NCBI GenBank assembly: GCA_032871835.1
Contig: CM065295.1
Span: 44,867,860-44,931,859, forward strand
Length of the DNA: 64,000 bases
Direction: 5' to 3'
Origin: Dipteronia dyeriana
Taxonomy: Eukaryota > Streptophyta > Magnoliopsida > Sapindales > Sapindaceae
Positions 10,286 through 22,700 of this stretch are shown piece by piece. Made by a program: the position numbers and the translations under genes. Positions within the stretch are counted from its first letter, which is position 1, and every line of letters begins with the position of its first letter. The notes under the pieces were generated by a model. The model saw only the letters and a list, made by a program, of their open reading frames with translations, ran no database searches and was not told the origin of the DNA.

Positions 10286-12043
10286 CTCTATCTAACAGCC
10301 ACTGGTTGAGACATTAGACTTAGAATTGGAATGAAATAAACCGTACTAACTAACTTGGCCAATTTGTTTGCCCAAATGATACGGCTTATAAGTTGTCAAC
10401 ACCATATAGAACATGAGATAATGTGGTTAATGATTGTATTAATTACAACTCACATGCCACATCATTTGGACAAAATCTTTAGACAATTTAACATTACTCT
10501 TTGAAATTAATCTAAAGTGGAGATTCACAGCAATCTGTCAGTCTCCAATCATAATTCATAACCATGACATCCATCTAATAGGAACATTTTATACTGTAGA
10601 TTGGTTCACCCAAAGATCCTCTAACAGCTATGTTATAAAAGGAAATGCTTCATAATCTTAAATCTTGAATTTCCACAAGAATATGAAAAATTACAAGGGT
10701 GTATGCATAATGATACTCAGAAAAATAAAATCTGTTACATGTTAAAAAAGTGAACCGAATATGTTGAGATTTCCATCATTATATATGATAATATGATGAA
10801 AATATATGGAGATAGCGTTGAAGAATCAAGTTCGTTTATGGTAGTAATAAAATTGAGGACTTTGCATAATGGAGTATTGTATCAAAAAGGTTGTGATATT
10901 TATTATATCCATAATTTTTCTTCTCCTTTTTTACTGGACTTAGAAATTGTCCTCAACAGAATTATACTATGTTTGTATGAACCTCAAAATTATGGTATTT
11001 CAGCAGTTTTATGAGTAGGTGAGTTAAATATTTGTTATTCATTATAAAATCTCAGATCTGACTGTTATTGAAGTACTGTTAGAACAATCTTCTTGTTGGG
11101 GAGCTATAAGATCATTGCATATTTGTTATTTTGTTAGAATTTGTGTTATAGGCATTAAACCATTTGACCTTCGAACGGCGTTTGTAGTATACACTTGTTG
11201 ATGCAGAGTATCAAAGTTTACATATATGCTTTATACTTGAGATGCTTCATGTTACTTGATATATGATTTAAGTGAACAAAAGGTCATGAATTCTATAGGA
11301 CTGTTACTTTGACTATCCAGATGGAAGCTGCTAATTTAGGTTAAAACTGCATATTTTTTGTTTGGTTTGCAGATTACCTAAAACTCCTGACCTTGCTACA
11401 TAACTTGTCTCTTGTTGTTGGTGTGGTTTTACTTAATAAGAAATGCAAATTGGTTATAGCTAAAATGGTAGAGTCTAGTATTTACCCACTTTTATAGAAA
11501 AAAGACCTCTCTATCATTTGATCCGTGTGTGACTAAGGACTTCTCTGGTAGACACAACTACTAGTTTTTCTGTTGAAATTGAACTCACATTCACATTAAC
11601 ATGACTGTTATGAGTTTATTATTGGGCCATCTCAACTTAAATATAGTTTTTTTTTTTCATATTTCATTTCATTTTAATTTAATCTTTTCAGCTTATGTTT
11701 AATCCAGATCTTTAAATTTTTGTTCTGTTTCTTTATGTTTAACATTTTTATTGAATTAAAGCTTATTTTAAACTTATATTTTTTTAAATAAATATAATTT
11801 ATTTGTTATTTTAATACACATGATTGATGTTTTAGTATTACACATCAAACTACCAAAATGTCTCTGTATCGTCAAGTCCAAACAACAGACCCTTTAATAC
11901 AGGGATAGATTTTTCTTTTGCACATAGAATGAAATCTTCACATGCCTACAATTATGACAAACTTTATGGGTATAGGTGTAATTTCTCTTTACCATTGTTA
12001 TTTTATATATATATAGTTAAACTTTATATCATATTTATGACAC
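10286..12043. other. Gene-free interval
   Basis: AT-rich, with only short frames that match nothing I know (the longest is 73 codons at 10,793-11,014). A pyrimidine-rich tract followed by GCAG at about 11,366-11,373 looks like a 3' splice site before a ten-codon open stretch, but no upstream exon could be linked to it. A T/A-rich stretch lies at 11,640-11,830. No repeat or RNA gene was recognised. Confidence 0.5.
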
Positions 12044-12449
12044 TATGTTTGGTTTGATGGAAGGAGAGAAAGAAAAAGAAATGATTTGGATGAATTTCTA
12101 GTATCTTATTTGGATTGTTAAATGAGGGAGAAAGAAAAAGAAAAAGGAAAATGAGGGAATAATTTCTTCTTGGTTCATCCAATTTGATTTCCACCCAAAT
12201 TTGTGAGGCAAAATGAGATAAATGAATGTAGAATTAATGATTTTTTTTCAATATCTCAAAACTAACCCTATTAATATTAGGTATTTATATTATTGAAAGA
12301 ATGATATTTTTATAAATAGAATGAAAAAATACATTTATTTCTTCCCCTATTGGTTTCCTTTTCTTTCTTTTATATTTATAACCATCTAAATAATAATCAT
12401 TTAAAATGCTTTCTTTTCCTTTCTCTCATTTTCTACCGATCCAAACATA
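12044..12449. mobile_element. MITE (TATGTTTGG ends)
   Basis: A 406-bp element with inverted ends TATGTTTGG and CCAAACATA. The arms continue as purine-rich GGAGAGAAAGAAAAAGAAA on the left and its pyrimidine-rich complement on the right. No coding capacity. Flanking TA dinucleotides may be the duplicated target. The termini resemble those of the MED30 intron element, so both may descend from one family. Confidence 0.7.
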
Positions 12450-13691
12450 TTGTTAGAGGTTGTTTACAGTTAAGAAACTTATTGTTGTTGAGTGAAAACT
12501 TTTTAGTTGAACTCCTAAATTTCCATATAAGTTATTATTGACTTATTGTGAAGAAGTTTTGCGGTCGATGATATTTTATGGCCGCATAAAAAGTTAGAGC
12601 CACCCACTCTGATTTTGTTCCAGGTCTCTTGTCATGTCATATAATGAAAAAGAACTTATTATTGTAAAAGTAGGTCTGTTGTCATGTCATATAATCAAAA
12701 AGAACTTATTATTGTAAAAGTATTATGCATCCTTTCTTAGTAAGAATTGTAATATCTTTAAAGTTGGAACTTGGAAACCACAAATGATTCTTGGTACAAA
12801 ACTCTTAATTGTATTAGTTAAACATCTTTGCTTTTGTTTGTACATTTTTTCTTTAAAGAATTACACTATTATATAAATTCGGGTTTTTTTTTTTATGGAG
12901 GAAGAACTCAAACCTGTAACCTCGTGATACAGGCATGAGAAGTTTATAACTGAATCAATCTTATCTCGTCACATTTTGAAATTTTTGACCACCCTAAAAA
13001 ATGTCTGGATACGCCGCATCTTATAAAAATCAAATGTGATCGGAATAAAGACATCAAATAATAGGACTCGGTTAGCCCATATGGTTAAGATAAGATCAAT
13101 TTTTAGGAATAACGCAAGGTTAGTTTTGTTATAATTTTAGAAACAACTTTAATATTTAAAAACGCTCTTACTTTTAAGTGAACCATGGAGTTGTTCCTAA
13201 GAAATAGTGGTCGGTATCATACCAACCCTTTTTCTTTGCCTGCCGTAGTCAATCTCCAAATAACGTGATTTGAATATGCCGAATTCACTATATCAACATC
13301 AAGCATAGTGAAGATTCTCTTCGTAGAAATAGGCATCGATGCATGTAATATTGTTTTTTTTTTCCTTCATTTTTTTATACATATTAATATATTATATAAC
13401 GTGGCGTCGTGGCCTGAGTTGAATTTGAATTTGAATGTTGAATAAATGTAGTAAGTTAGATGTTAATTTCACGTGGTTGGACAAATTGGAGGCGTGGATG
13501 ATCAAACGAAGAAAGGTAGTTGAGTCCACCCTAATTCCTATATACTTCAGACATGGGAATTTGTATTGAAATTGGTAGAATTTTGATAAGGTCCTTCTAC
13601 TTTTCTCAAATTCTATGAAAAATCTTCTCTGTTTTTTTTAGTATAATTACGTAGATACAACTCTCAAGTACATGTAGTGAAAACAGCAGGA
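12450..13691. other. Gene-free interval with the 50-bp duplication
   Basis: AT-rich, with no gene seen. Apart from the 50-bp duplication, the stretch at 12,895-13,200 contains phrases often found in dispersed plant repeats, but I could not define an element. Confidence 0.45.
12622..12721. repeat. 50-bp tandem duplication
   Basis: Two adjacent copies of a 50-bp unit beginning AGGTCT, each containing GTCATGTCATATAAT and AACTTATTATTGTAAAAG. They differ at two positions. This is a recent local duplication with no visible function. Confidence 0.92.
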
Positions 13692-13699
13692 AGTATAAG

Positions 13700-14810
13700 T
13701 AGGGCTAGCAATTCAGGTTCATGGGTCGGGTTGACCTCAACCCGTCACGACCCGAATAATATTAACCCTTAACCCGACACGACTCGTTTAATTAAACGGG
13801 TTAACCTTTTAAAACCCAACACAATACGAATAAATATACGAGTTAGACGGGTTGACCCATAACACGTTTAATAATCTAACCGGGGTTATAATGGGTCGGG
13901 TTTCAGCCATGTGACCCGTTTAACCCGAACCCGTTTAACACGGATAGTGTTGTATTGATGAGACTAAACCAAACAAAATTACAAATGACAGTGTAACAGA
14001 TTCACATGTTTCCCGTGAATAAAAACACAGATTCAAATGGATTCAAATGGCAGTGTAACAGAATATTCTAACAGATTCACTAATAAAAACATAGGTTTCC
14101 GCCGCCGTGAAGATTGATGAACAAGATCGACCAAAATCCGCCGCCGTGAATTAAAGGACTCAAGCTCGACCAAGATCCGCCGTCGTCTCTCCAAATCGGT
14201 CGCACGTCAGTTGCCGCTACTCTCCGGCATCGTCGCAGCTTCGTTGCACCAACAACCTAATCCCACCCAGAATCCATCAATCGTCAGTCGTCGCTGCTCC
14301 GTCTCAGTTTCGTCGATCATCAGTCGCCACTGCTCCGCCATCGATTTCAGTCACCGCTGGTCATCGCAGTCGCCGCTGGTCATCAGTCGCCGTTGGTCAT
14401 CAGTCGCAGATCTGAAATTTAAAATAAAATAGAGCATAGTGAAAGGAAGAAAAAAATAGAAAGAGTGAAAGGGAGAGAGTGAGAGGTGATTTTGGTGAAG
14501 TTAGGGTTAAGGATTTGAGAGTGTTTAGTCTGATGGCTGTTGTAACCTAAATAATGTTTTTATATAGTATGCCAAAAGTCATTTATAACCCTTGTAATAA
14601 GAACAATTATAAATGTATCTATATGACTAAACGGGTTAAACGGGTCACTCGTGAACTCGTTTAGTCAAACCCGACACGACCCATATAATAAACGGGTTAC
14701 ACGAGTTGACCCGATTATGACCCGAACCCGTTAAGAAGCCAACCCAACCCGTTTAAGTACCTCGGGTTCGTGTCGGGTTGACGGGTTACGGGTCAATTTT
14801 GCCAGCTCTA
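13700..14810. mobile_element. Non-autonomous hAT-type element with 8-bp target duplication
   Basis: A 1,111-bp element with ends TAGGGCTAGCAA and TTGCCAGCTCTA (inverted, two mismatches). It is flanked by the perfect 8-bp direct repeat AGTATAAG at 13,692-13,699 and 14,811-14,818, the hAT hallmark. Both arms are filled with alternating ACCCG and CGGGT motifs that could fold into long hairpins, a usual subterminal pattern. The centre (14,100-14,420) is GC-rich with repeated CGCCGT/CGTCG phrases and a 73-codon frame without recognisable domain. No transposase is encoded, so movement would need one supplied in trans. Confidence 0.9.
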
Positions 14811-14818
14811 AGTATAAG

Positions 14819-16600
14819 CGATAAGAGTTATAAGCAATATGTAAATGAGATAAGTAGTCCACTTGATCTAAACAATAAAGAGTTGCCGACTTGCCGTGTT
14901 GGTGATGATCGATGAGTGATGACAACGAAATATATTGAATAGGACTGGTAAATATATCTCGTTTAAAATTTTAACTTTAAACAATTAGGAACAACTCATT
15001 CTCTGTGTGGTTGGTTAGCCATCACATTTTTTATTTTCAAAAGGATAATATTTACGTACTCATCGGTCAGTTATTCATCATATATTTTGATTTGTTAAAA
15101 AATTCATTTAAAGTGTTTGATATTAAATACATAAAATTGATGTTGGTTTTTTCAACCAATTAAAATATAGGGATCATTACCTTGGGTACTTACTAATTAG
15201 TACTCGAGTATTTTCTTAAAATGAATCCATGCGCTTGTCAATGCTTGTATAACTCAAATTCTTTCAAATTTCTGAAGGCTCGTCCGGTAAGTGTTTTTCA
15301 GTTGCTATTTTTTAAAAATAAAAATAAAAATGAAAATAGTGTTTTTTTGTTTCAGTTTCGAATTCTGAAAACACGTCTGGTAGCATATACTGAAAGTTGT
15401 ATTTTGAAAATGAAAACGAAAAAAACTCGTATGGTAGGTTAATCAAAAACTATTAAAAATTGAAATATCAATTTTAGCATTTTGTTTAATATTATTGTAA
15501 TTATAAACAAAATGATTACATAATTAACCAATATAATTGTATTGTAATTTATAAATTAAACAAAAGTAACACATAAAAAATTAATTCAAAAAAACATATC
15601 AAAAAATGAATTAATCAAACATAAACTCTTAAATTATAAATAATTAATTATAATATATTATTATTATTATTATTATTATTATATAATAAAAATATAACTG
15701 TATATATTATATTAATATTAATATATTATAAAATGTATATTAAATATTATTACGTATATTATTTTATAATATATAATATTATAATATATATATATATATA
15801 TATATTATTGCATGAATGTTTTTAGTTCTAGTTGGAAATAAATTATTCTGAAATATATATATATATATATATATGTAAGATGGGCACTTTGGTTATTTGA
15901 AAATCGTGTTCCGTCTTGCACTAGTCATATCAAACATATAACAATACAATTAATAGTTTAAAAAATGATTTTTTTATATAAAAAAAGTGATAAACAAAAT
16001 AAAAATAAAAAACAAGTATTTCGTGTTTTTCAAATCTTTCACTTTTAACATTGGTTTTGTTTTTCATTTTTTTTTTGAAAATAAAATAAAAAACAGTTAA
16101 CGAACCCGTTTTCGAAATCGTTTTTGAAAAATAAAAACGCAGCTGCAGGATGATGCTTAATATTCTAATTAAATTTGTCAAAAAATAAAATAAATAAAAT
16201 GTACTTTTACTTAAACGAAAACACCTCGATAATCATATTTTATTATAATTAATCAATAATTTGACATTTCATTAACTGTCCGACCAATATTTTTATTTCT
16301 CTCGATTTATAAAATATATGAAGACATTTTATTTTGTTCTAAAATAACTTTTTCTGATCTTTCCGATTAAAAAAAATATATATAATACTTTTAAAACACT
16401 ATTATATTTTAAATTACAATCAATTCAACTTGGAATTGTCATATTCATCTTTTATTTATTTTTGTCTTATTTAACTTTTTATAAACTAGCTTTTGAACAA
16501 GTTTTTCGAAATATATCACTATAACCATACTTATAGCATACAAATTCACTTCATCAATTTTTACCTATTAGAAAAAAAAAAAGCAATGCAATTAGGTAGG
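14819..16600. other. Very AT-rich gene-free interval
   Basis: Contains ATT-trinucleotide runs near 15,658-15,682 and TA runs near 15,783-15,803 and 15,857-15,873. The segment from about 15,270 to 16,150 has weakly matching G/C-containing ends around a TA-rich core, possibly a decayed MITE, but I could not find clean terminal repeats or a target duplication. No gene. Confidence 0.45.
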
Positions 16601-17314
16601 GATGAGCATTTTTCCCATTTTAGGGGTGGGGGCAAATTTTACCCCTAAAATCTAGGGGGGGCGGGGGATATTTTTACTTTTTATTTTCTTAAAATATAAT
16701 AACTTTAACTCTATTACTCATTTACTTTATATCCATTTCTTCTATTTCCCCGTATTTATTTATGTGCAAAACTATATTATCAAATTTATTTATATTAATT
16801 TTCAATTAAATTAAATAAATTATTTAATTTAGATTATTTATTGAATTGGATATAGAAATAGTGTGAATCGAACGATTCGAATGATCGAATTTTGAATATC
16901 GAATTCTAAATTTTGGATTTCAAATTGAAAAATATTAGGATTGAAAATGGAGAAAATAGAGAAAATGGGGAAAATGGGGGACGGGGGTGGGGGAAGGGGA
17001 ACATCCCCCCAAAATGGCATTTTTTGGAAGTAACATTTCAATATTATCACTGTTTTTAATAACTTATATTTAAAAACCACATTTTATGGTGAACAAACAA
17101 AAATAATCTTAATAGTTGTTCCACATCAGATTTCTTTCATTCAGTTTACAGTGATAGAATTGTGAAGTAGAGAGAGAAAGTCCCGTTGAAGCCCATTCAA
17201 TCACTCGAACGGCGACAGGGTGGCGCTACGCAAATGCATTCGGGGGTCGAGCTCCCCGCCGAGCTCGCAGTGGTCGAGCTGCCAGATCAGCTCAATGGGG
17301 GTATGGGGCGACGC
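16601..17314. other. Repeat-derived interval with G-runs
   Basis: Starts near a GGGATGAGCA phrase that recurs at about 27,682, and has C- and G-runs (16,655-16,670, 16,970-17,010) between AT-rich parts. Both sites are followed by similar GGGGTGGGGG phrases, so a dispersed repeat family is likely. The last 150 bp (17,160-17,314) are GC-rich and continue, after the LTR element inserted at 17,315, at 22,263. No gene. Confidence 0.45.
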
Positions 17315-17896
17315 TGTTGGAACCCCGTTCACCGGTTACGCAACGGAACTAGGTTTTTAAATTTTTATACAAATCATATATGTATCTGGGGACCAGTGAA
17401 CTTTTAGATCATAATTATTTTTCGAAACTAATACATACAATATGTAAACACAGGAAATTGAAATCAATATAATCAGAATAACATATCAACGTTTGAAGGC
17501 TCCTTCACTTTACGATGTGATTCTGTCTGAACCACTCGATCTTCTTCGCTATCTCCCGGGACTGGTAACTACGTGTGGACGCGTCACGATCTCAGGAACT
17601 TAAGAGGATGTAAAGAGAATCGAAGAAACTCTTTCTTCTATGTGTTTCAAAAACACACAAAACATAAAACAATATATACCTATGTCTCTTTTCTCACTAC
17701 ATATCTTTTGCACAAATATATATATATATATATATATATCCTGCTCTTTTTCACAAAAATATATTTTTCTCATCTGCATTTTTTTACAAATATAGATCTA
17801 TATATTTCATGCCTGCCTTTTTCACAAATATATATATATCACACCTGCTCTTTTTCACAAATCTATATATTTTTCTCTCGCCTGCCTTGCTTTTTC

Positions 17897-17956
<60 letters not shown>

Positions 17957-19426
17957 CCTTTATGTATTTAATATTTGCATTCCATGTAAATTCTTCTTTT
18001 GAGTATTATTTCATGTGTACACATCAATTTGTATCAAATGCAATCTATTGTGTTATTAATTGATATATATATTTTAATTGTCCTTTTCAAATATATCAGA
18101 TATATTAAAAATGATAATTATTATTTTAAATTTAAACTTAAATTCAAATACTTAAATAAATAATTTAGTAAAATAAAATAATCTTATTATTTTATCTTCA
18201 CCTAAATCCATATATCAACTAACACCCTCCATATTAATAGTTAATTAATAATTCATAATTATCAATATAATTAAATAATCTAATTATTTAATTAATTTAA
18301 CTATTATAATTAATTATTTAAATAATCTCATTATTCAATTAATTCCCGAATATATACGTGTTACTTTCGTAACACAATAAATTGGACAATCCAATTAATT
18401 AACCGTGATCCTTATTACCTAAATCGATCGGGCTAGCAAGGGGACCTAATGGACCCACAGTATTTGGAGCTCCAATAATCATCGGAATCATTAATTAAAC
18501 TCTTTAATTAATATTCCTTAATTATTAACTCCGGTGTTATTCAACTAAAAACCTAAAGCTGCACTATCTAAACTGTAGACGCTTTTACACAGACCGATAC
18601 AACTCGGTGTCCATCGATATAGCTATTACACATGGTGTGATCCTCCGCAATAGTTCATAATTAGAGCTGGGTCCGTTATACCCCGCTAATTACATATATC
18701 CTTTAAGTACCGTTGATTCTATAATGAACAATAAATCCTATTTCCTTACGGAATTAGGAGAGCGCTCTTATTGTCCAAGCCCCGAATCAACCCTTAAGGG
18801 AACTACCGTCTGCTTCTCACAAGAAGGAATGAATTCCACTATTGTGTACAAACCTTCCCAGCCACAAGCCAAACCGTAATCCCAACATACAGAGCATATT
18901 GATCGGGAACTGCATCCGACCTCACCCATGGTATATCAAAGATCACGATCTAACCTGAATGAGTCGATAAGACACTCAGGATTAAGATCACCCATATATA
19001 GCCATCATTAGTTGATATATATGAATCTCATCTGTAAACGGATCTTGGTGAGAGATTCATATAGATCATGACCCAGTCCTATATGATCACATCATACAAG
19101 GTGCCTCCATTCTCATATCTCATATGAATAATTCAGGATAGAATCATCGTACATTACGGAATGGACCACATCTATAGATTAACCACAAATAAAGTACACA
19201 GCTTTATTTGCTATCTATGGACTCTTTAGATTGCACGTCTCTTACTGTATCCATCCGTATATGACACTCATATACACAGTTCAAGATTACATCCAGCAAT
19301 CTTAAATATTAAATATATGCACAAGTTTATAAAATAAATAACATAACAAGAATGAATTGAACTTTTCTTTTTATTTATTTCTTAAATTCATTTACAAATC
19401 ACATCTTTAGGACATAAACCCCAACA
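17315..19426 (-). repeat. 3' LTR of copia C
   Basis: The left copy of the 2.1-kb LTR. It aligns with 20,044-22,257 over its whole length, with scattered substitutions and indels. Part of the length difference comes from the TA run (17,900-17,955 here, 20,709-20,784 in the partner). Frames inside it are repeat shadows, not genes. Confidence 0.93.
17900..17955. repeat. (AT)n microsatellite in the left LTR
   Basis: About 56 bases of uninterrupted AT. The same site in the right LTR holds about 76 bases, so the run has changed length since insertion. Confidence 0.95.
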
Positions 19427-20043
19427 ATCTCCCACTTGCATTAAAGCATGTGAGTCATGTCTAGTAACCCTAGACCATCTAGGTGGCCCGAAAACACTTT
19501 TGAACAGTGTATGAACAGTGCGATGAACAGTGTATGAACAGTGCGATGAACAGTGTCGTTGAACAGTACCGTAGTCGCACGCGTTTCCAGTTATTCGTTT
19601 TCAGGTTATAATTTTTTATTATTATTATTTACAATATAATAATAGTAAAATAAAAATATAATAATATATATATATATATACAACTCATAAACCCTAAATC
19701 CACAGTACCATAAAAATTTACGACCAACCATGTTTAAATTAAACAATTTAATTATAAACATTCATACAAGCATAAAGATGGTGCTTACACATTCATACAT
19801 ACAGGGGCATCGAATACAATTTTCTGTTCCGAAATTTTTTTTGGCTCTGATTCCAATTGTTCATACCAATTCCCATCTAATGGGTATGGGCACGGTCCCA
19901 ACTCCTTGGGGTGACACCCACAGATACCTATCAGAGCACTCATCTAAGAAGCCGCCGGGCGGAGAGCCACGCTTCGTCACACGATCACGCGTGAGAGTTC
20001 CCGGGGATCGGCCAGTCGCCATTGTCTTTGCTCTGATACCAAT
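19427..20043 (-). other. Internal domain of copia C, without genes
   Basis: 617 bp between the LTRs. The part next to the 5' LTR (19,860-20,041) is GC-richer and carries the primer-binding site; it presumably holds the leader and packaging region. A second phrase, GCTCTGATTCCAATTGTT at about 19,846, closely resembles the primer-site/LTR junction GCTCTGATACCAATTGTTGA at 20,030, as if that junction had been duplicated. A CTGTTCA/GAACAGTG motif repeats several times at 19,500-19,570. The plus-strand frame at 19,730-20,125 crosses into the LTR and is not a gene. Confidence 0.75.
20030..20041 (-). other. Primer-binding site of copia C (initiator tRNA-Met)
   Basis: The minus strand reads TGGTATCAGAGC, two bases (AT) inside the 5' LTR. 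It is the same site as in copia A and typical of plant copia elements. Confidence 0.92.
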
Positions 20044-20705
20044 TGTTGAAACCCCGTTTACCGGTTACGCAACGGAACTAGGTTTTAAAATTTTTATACA
20101 AATCATATCTGTATCCTGGGACTAGTGAACTTTTGGATCGTAATTATTTTTCAAAACTAATACATACAATATGTAAACACAGGAAATTGAAATCGATATA
20201 ATCAGAAGAACATACCAACGTTTGGAGGCTCCTTCACTTTACGATGTGTTTCTGTCTGAACCACTCGATCTTCCTCGCTATCTTCCGGGACTGGTAACTA
20301 CGTGTGGACGAGCCACGATATCAGAAACTTGAGAGGATATAGAGAGAATTGAAAAAAACTCTTTTTTCTATATATTTCTACCTATGTCTCTTTTCCCACT
20401 ACACTTCAAATACATATATTTATATCTCACGCCAGATCTTTTCACAATACCTATGTCTCTTTTCCCACTACATTTCTTTTGCGCAAATATATATATTTAT
20501 ATCTCACTCCAGATCTTTTCACAATTTTTTTTATATGTATATAACCTGCTCTTTTTCACAAAAATATATTTTTCTCATCTGCATCTTTTTACAAATATAG
20601 ATCTATATATTTCACGCCTGCCTTTTTCACAAATATATATATATATATCACACCTGCTCTTTTTCGCAAATCTATATATTTTTCTCTAGCTTCCCTTGTT
20701 TTTTC

Positions 20706-20785
<80 letters not shown>

Positions 20786-22257
20786 CCTTCGTGTATTTAA
20801 TATTTGCATCTTATATAAATTCTTCTTTTGACTATTATTTCATGTGTACATACTAATTTACATCCAATACAATTTCTTGTGTTATTAATTGATATATATA
20901 TTTTAATTATCCTTTTATAATATATCAAATATATTAAAAGTGATAATTAGTATTTTAAATTTAAACTTAAATTCAAATACTTAGATAAATGATTTAGTAA
21001 AATAAAATAATCCTATTATTTTATCTTCATCTAAATCCATATATCAACTAACACACTCCATATTAATAGTTAATTAATAATTAATAATTAATAATTATCA
21101 ATATAATTAAATAATCTAATTATTTAATTAATTTAACTATTATCATTAATTAATTAAATAATCTCATTATCCAATTAATTCCCGAATATATACGTGTCAC
21201 TTTCATAACACAATAAATTGGACAATCCAATTAATTAACCATGATCTTTGTTACCTAAATCGATCGGGCTAGCAAGGGGACCTAATGGACTCACAGTATT
21301 TTGAGCTCCAATAATCCTCGGAATCATTAATTAAACTCTTTAATTAATATTCATTGATTATTAACTCCACTAAAAACCCGAAGCTGCACTCTCACTGTAG
21401 ACGCTTTTACACAGACCGATACAACTCGGTGTCCATCGATATAGCTATTACACATGGTGTGATCCTCCACAATAGTTCATAATTAGAGTTGGGTCATAAT
21501 GTCTGTTATACCCCTCTAATTACATATATCCTTTAAGTACTGTTGATTCTATAATGAACAATAATTCCTATTTCCTTACGAAATTAGGAGAGCGCTCATA
21601 TTGTCCAAGCCCCGAATCAACCCTTAAGGGAACTACCGTATACTTCTCACAAGAAGGAGTGGATTCACTATTGTGTACAAACCTTCCCAGCCACAAGCCA
21701 AACCGTAATCCCAACATACGGAGAATATTGATCGGGAACTGCATCCGACCTCACCCATGATATATCAAAGACCACGATCTAACCTGAAGGAGTCGATAAG
21801 ATACTCAGGATTAAGATCACCCACATATAGTCATCATTAATTGATATATATATATATCTCATCGGTAAACGGATCTTGGTGAGAGATTCATATAGATCAT
21901 GACCCAGTCCTATATGATCACATCATACAAGGTGCCTCCATTCCCATATCTCATATGAATGATTCAAGATAGAATCATCGTACATTACGGAATGGACCAC
22001 ATCTATAGATTAACCACAAATAAAGTACACAGCTTTATTTGCTATCTATGGACTCTTTAGATTGCACTTCTCTTACTGTATCCATCCGTATATGACACTC
22101 ATATATACAGTTCGAGATTACATCCGGCAATCTTGGATTTTAAATATATGCACAAGTTTATAAAATAAATAACATAACAAGAATGCATTGAACATTTCTT
22201 TTTATTTATTTCTTAAATCCATTTACAAATTACATATTTAGGGCATAAACCCTAACA
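20044..22257 (-). repeat. 5' LTR of copia C
   Basis: The right LTR copy, 2,214 bp, ending in CTAACA at 22,257 next to the target duplication GACGC. It carries the longer AT run at 20,709-20,784. Confidence 0.93.
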
Positions 22258-22317
22258 GACGCCCCCAAAGTTTTTTTTCTTCGAGTGGGGATATTTAAAA
22301 GGTTCAGACTAATGTAA

Positions 22318-22700
22318 AAGTCTTGGAAGCTAATTTGAAAGTCTCAGAGCCTTTTGCAAAAGGCTCGGAGCCTTATGTAAAAGGCTCGAAAACTTATGTT
22401 AAAGGCGCAAGCACAACTTTATTGACAAACATAAAGGCTATGGAAAAAGCTCGGACATAACTTCACAGAGTCTCAGAGACTTTACTAAAAGGCTCGGACA
22501 CTTTACACAAAGTCTCAAAGACTTTACTAAAAGACTCGAACACTTTACACAAAGTCTCGGAGCATATAAAAGGCTCGAGCACTTTATACAAAGTCTCGAA
22601 GCCTTTAGTAAAAGGCTTGGACACTTTACGACAATTCTCAGACACTTTACTAAAAGGCTCAAAGACTTTACAAAAAGGTTCGGATAGAGCTTACAAAAGC
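22318..22700. repeat. 21-bp-period minisatellite (two alternating half-units)
   Basis: About 380 bp of degenerate tandem repeats. The basic unit is 21 bp. Two versions alternate, GGCTCGGACACTTTACACAA and GTCTCAAAGACTTTACTAAA, giving a 42-bp higher-order period. Because 21 is a multiple of three, minus-strand frames stay open and would encode a heptad-like Cys/Ser/Leu/Lys repeat; two frames (115 and 60 codons) arise this way. I regard these as by-products, not genes. Confidence 0.85.

Larger units (their letters stand above)
17315..22257 (-). mobile_element. Non-autonomous LTR retrotransposon with giant LTRs (copia C)
   Basis: Two direct repeats of 2,112 bp (17,315-19,426) and 2,214 bp (20,044-22,257) enclose only 617 bp. 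Both LTRs run TGTTG...AACA. The target duplication GACGC is perfect at 17,310-17,314 and 22,258-22,262, so this is one complete insertion. The primer-binding site TGGTATCAGAGC (minus strand, 20,041-20,030) and the purine tract AAGTGGGAGAT beside the left LTR set a minus-strand orientation and fit a Ty1/copia origin. No gag or pol is present, so it must have relied on proteins from another element. It resembles the LARD/TRIM idea of LTR-only elements, but with most of its length in the LTRs. Confidence 0.93.

Noticed and set aside
11366..11405. Possible last exon (pyrimidine tract, GCAG, then a short open stretch ending TAA)
   Set aside because: No upstream exon or homologous protein could be linked; such short signals are common by chance.
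17573..18063. Frames of 127 and 84 codons rich in Tyr/Ile
   Set aside because: They come from TA and CTTTTTCACAAATATA repeats in the LTR.
19730..20125. 131-codon plus-strand frame in copia C
   Set aside because: It crosses the internal/LTR border against the element's orientation and has no domain.
22290..22700. Regular repeats considered as a CRISPR array
   Set aside because: Units are contiguous and degenerate without unique spacers, and the DNA is plant nuclear.
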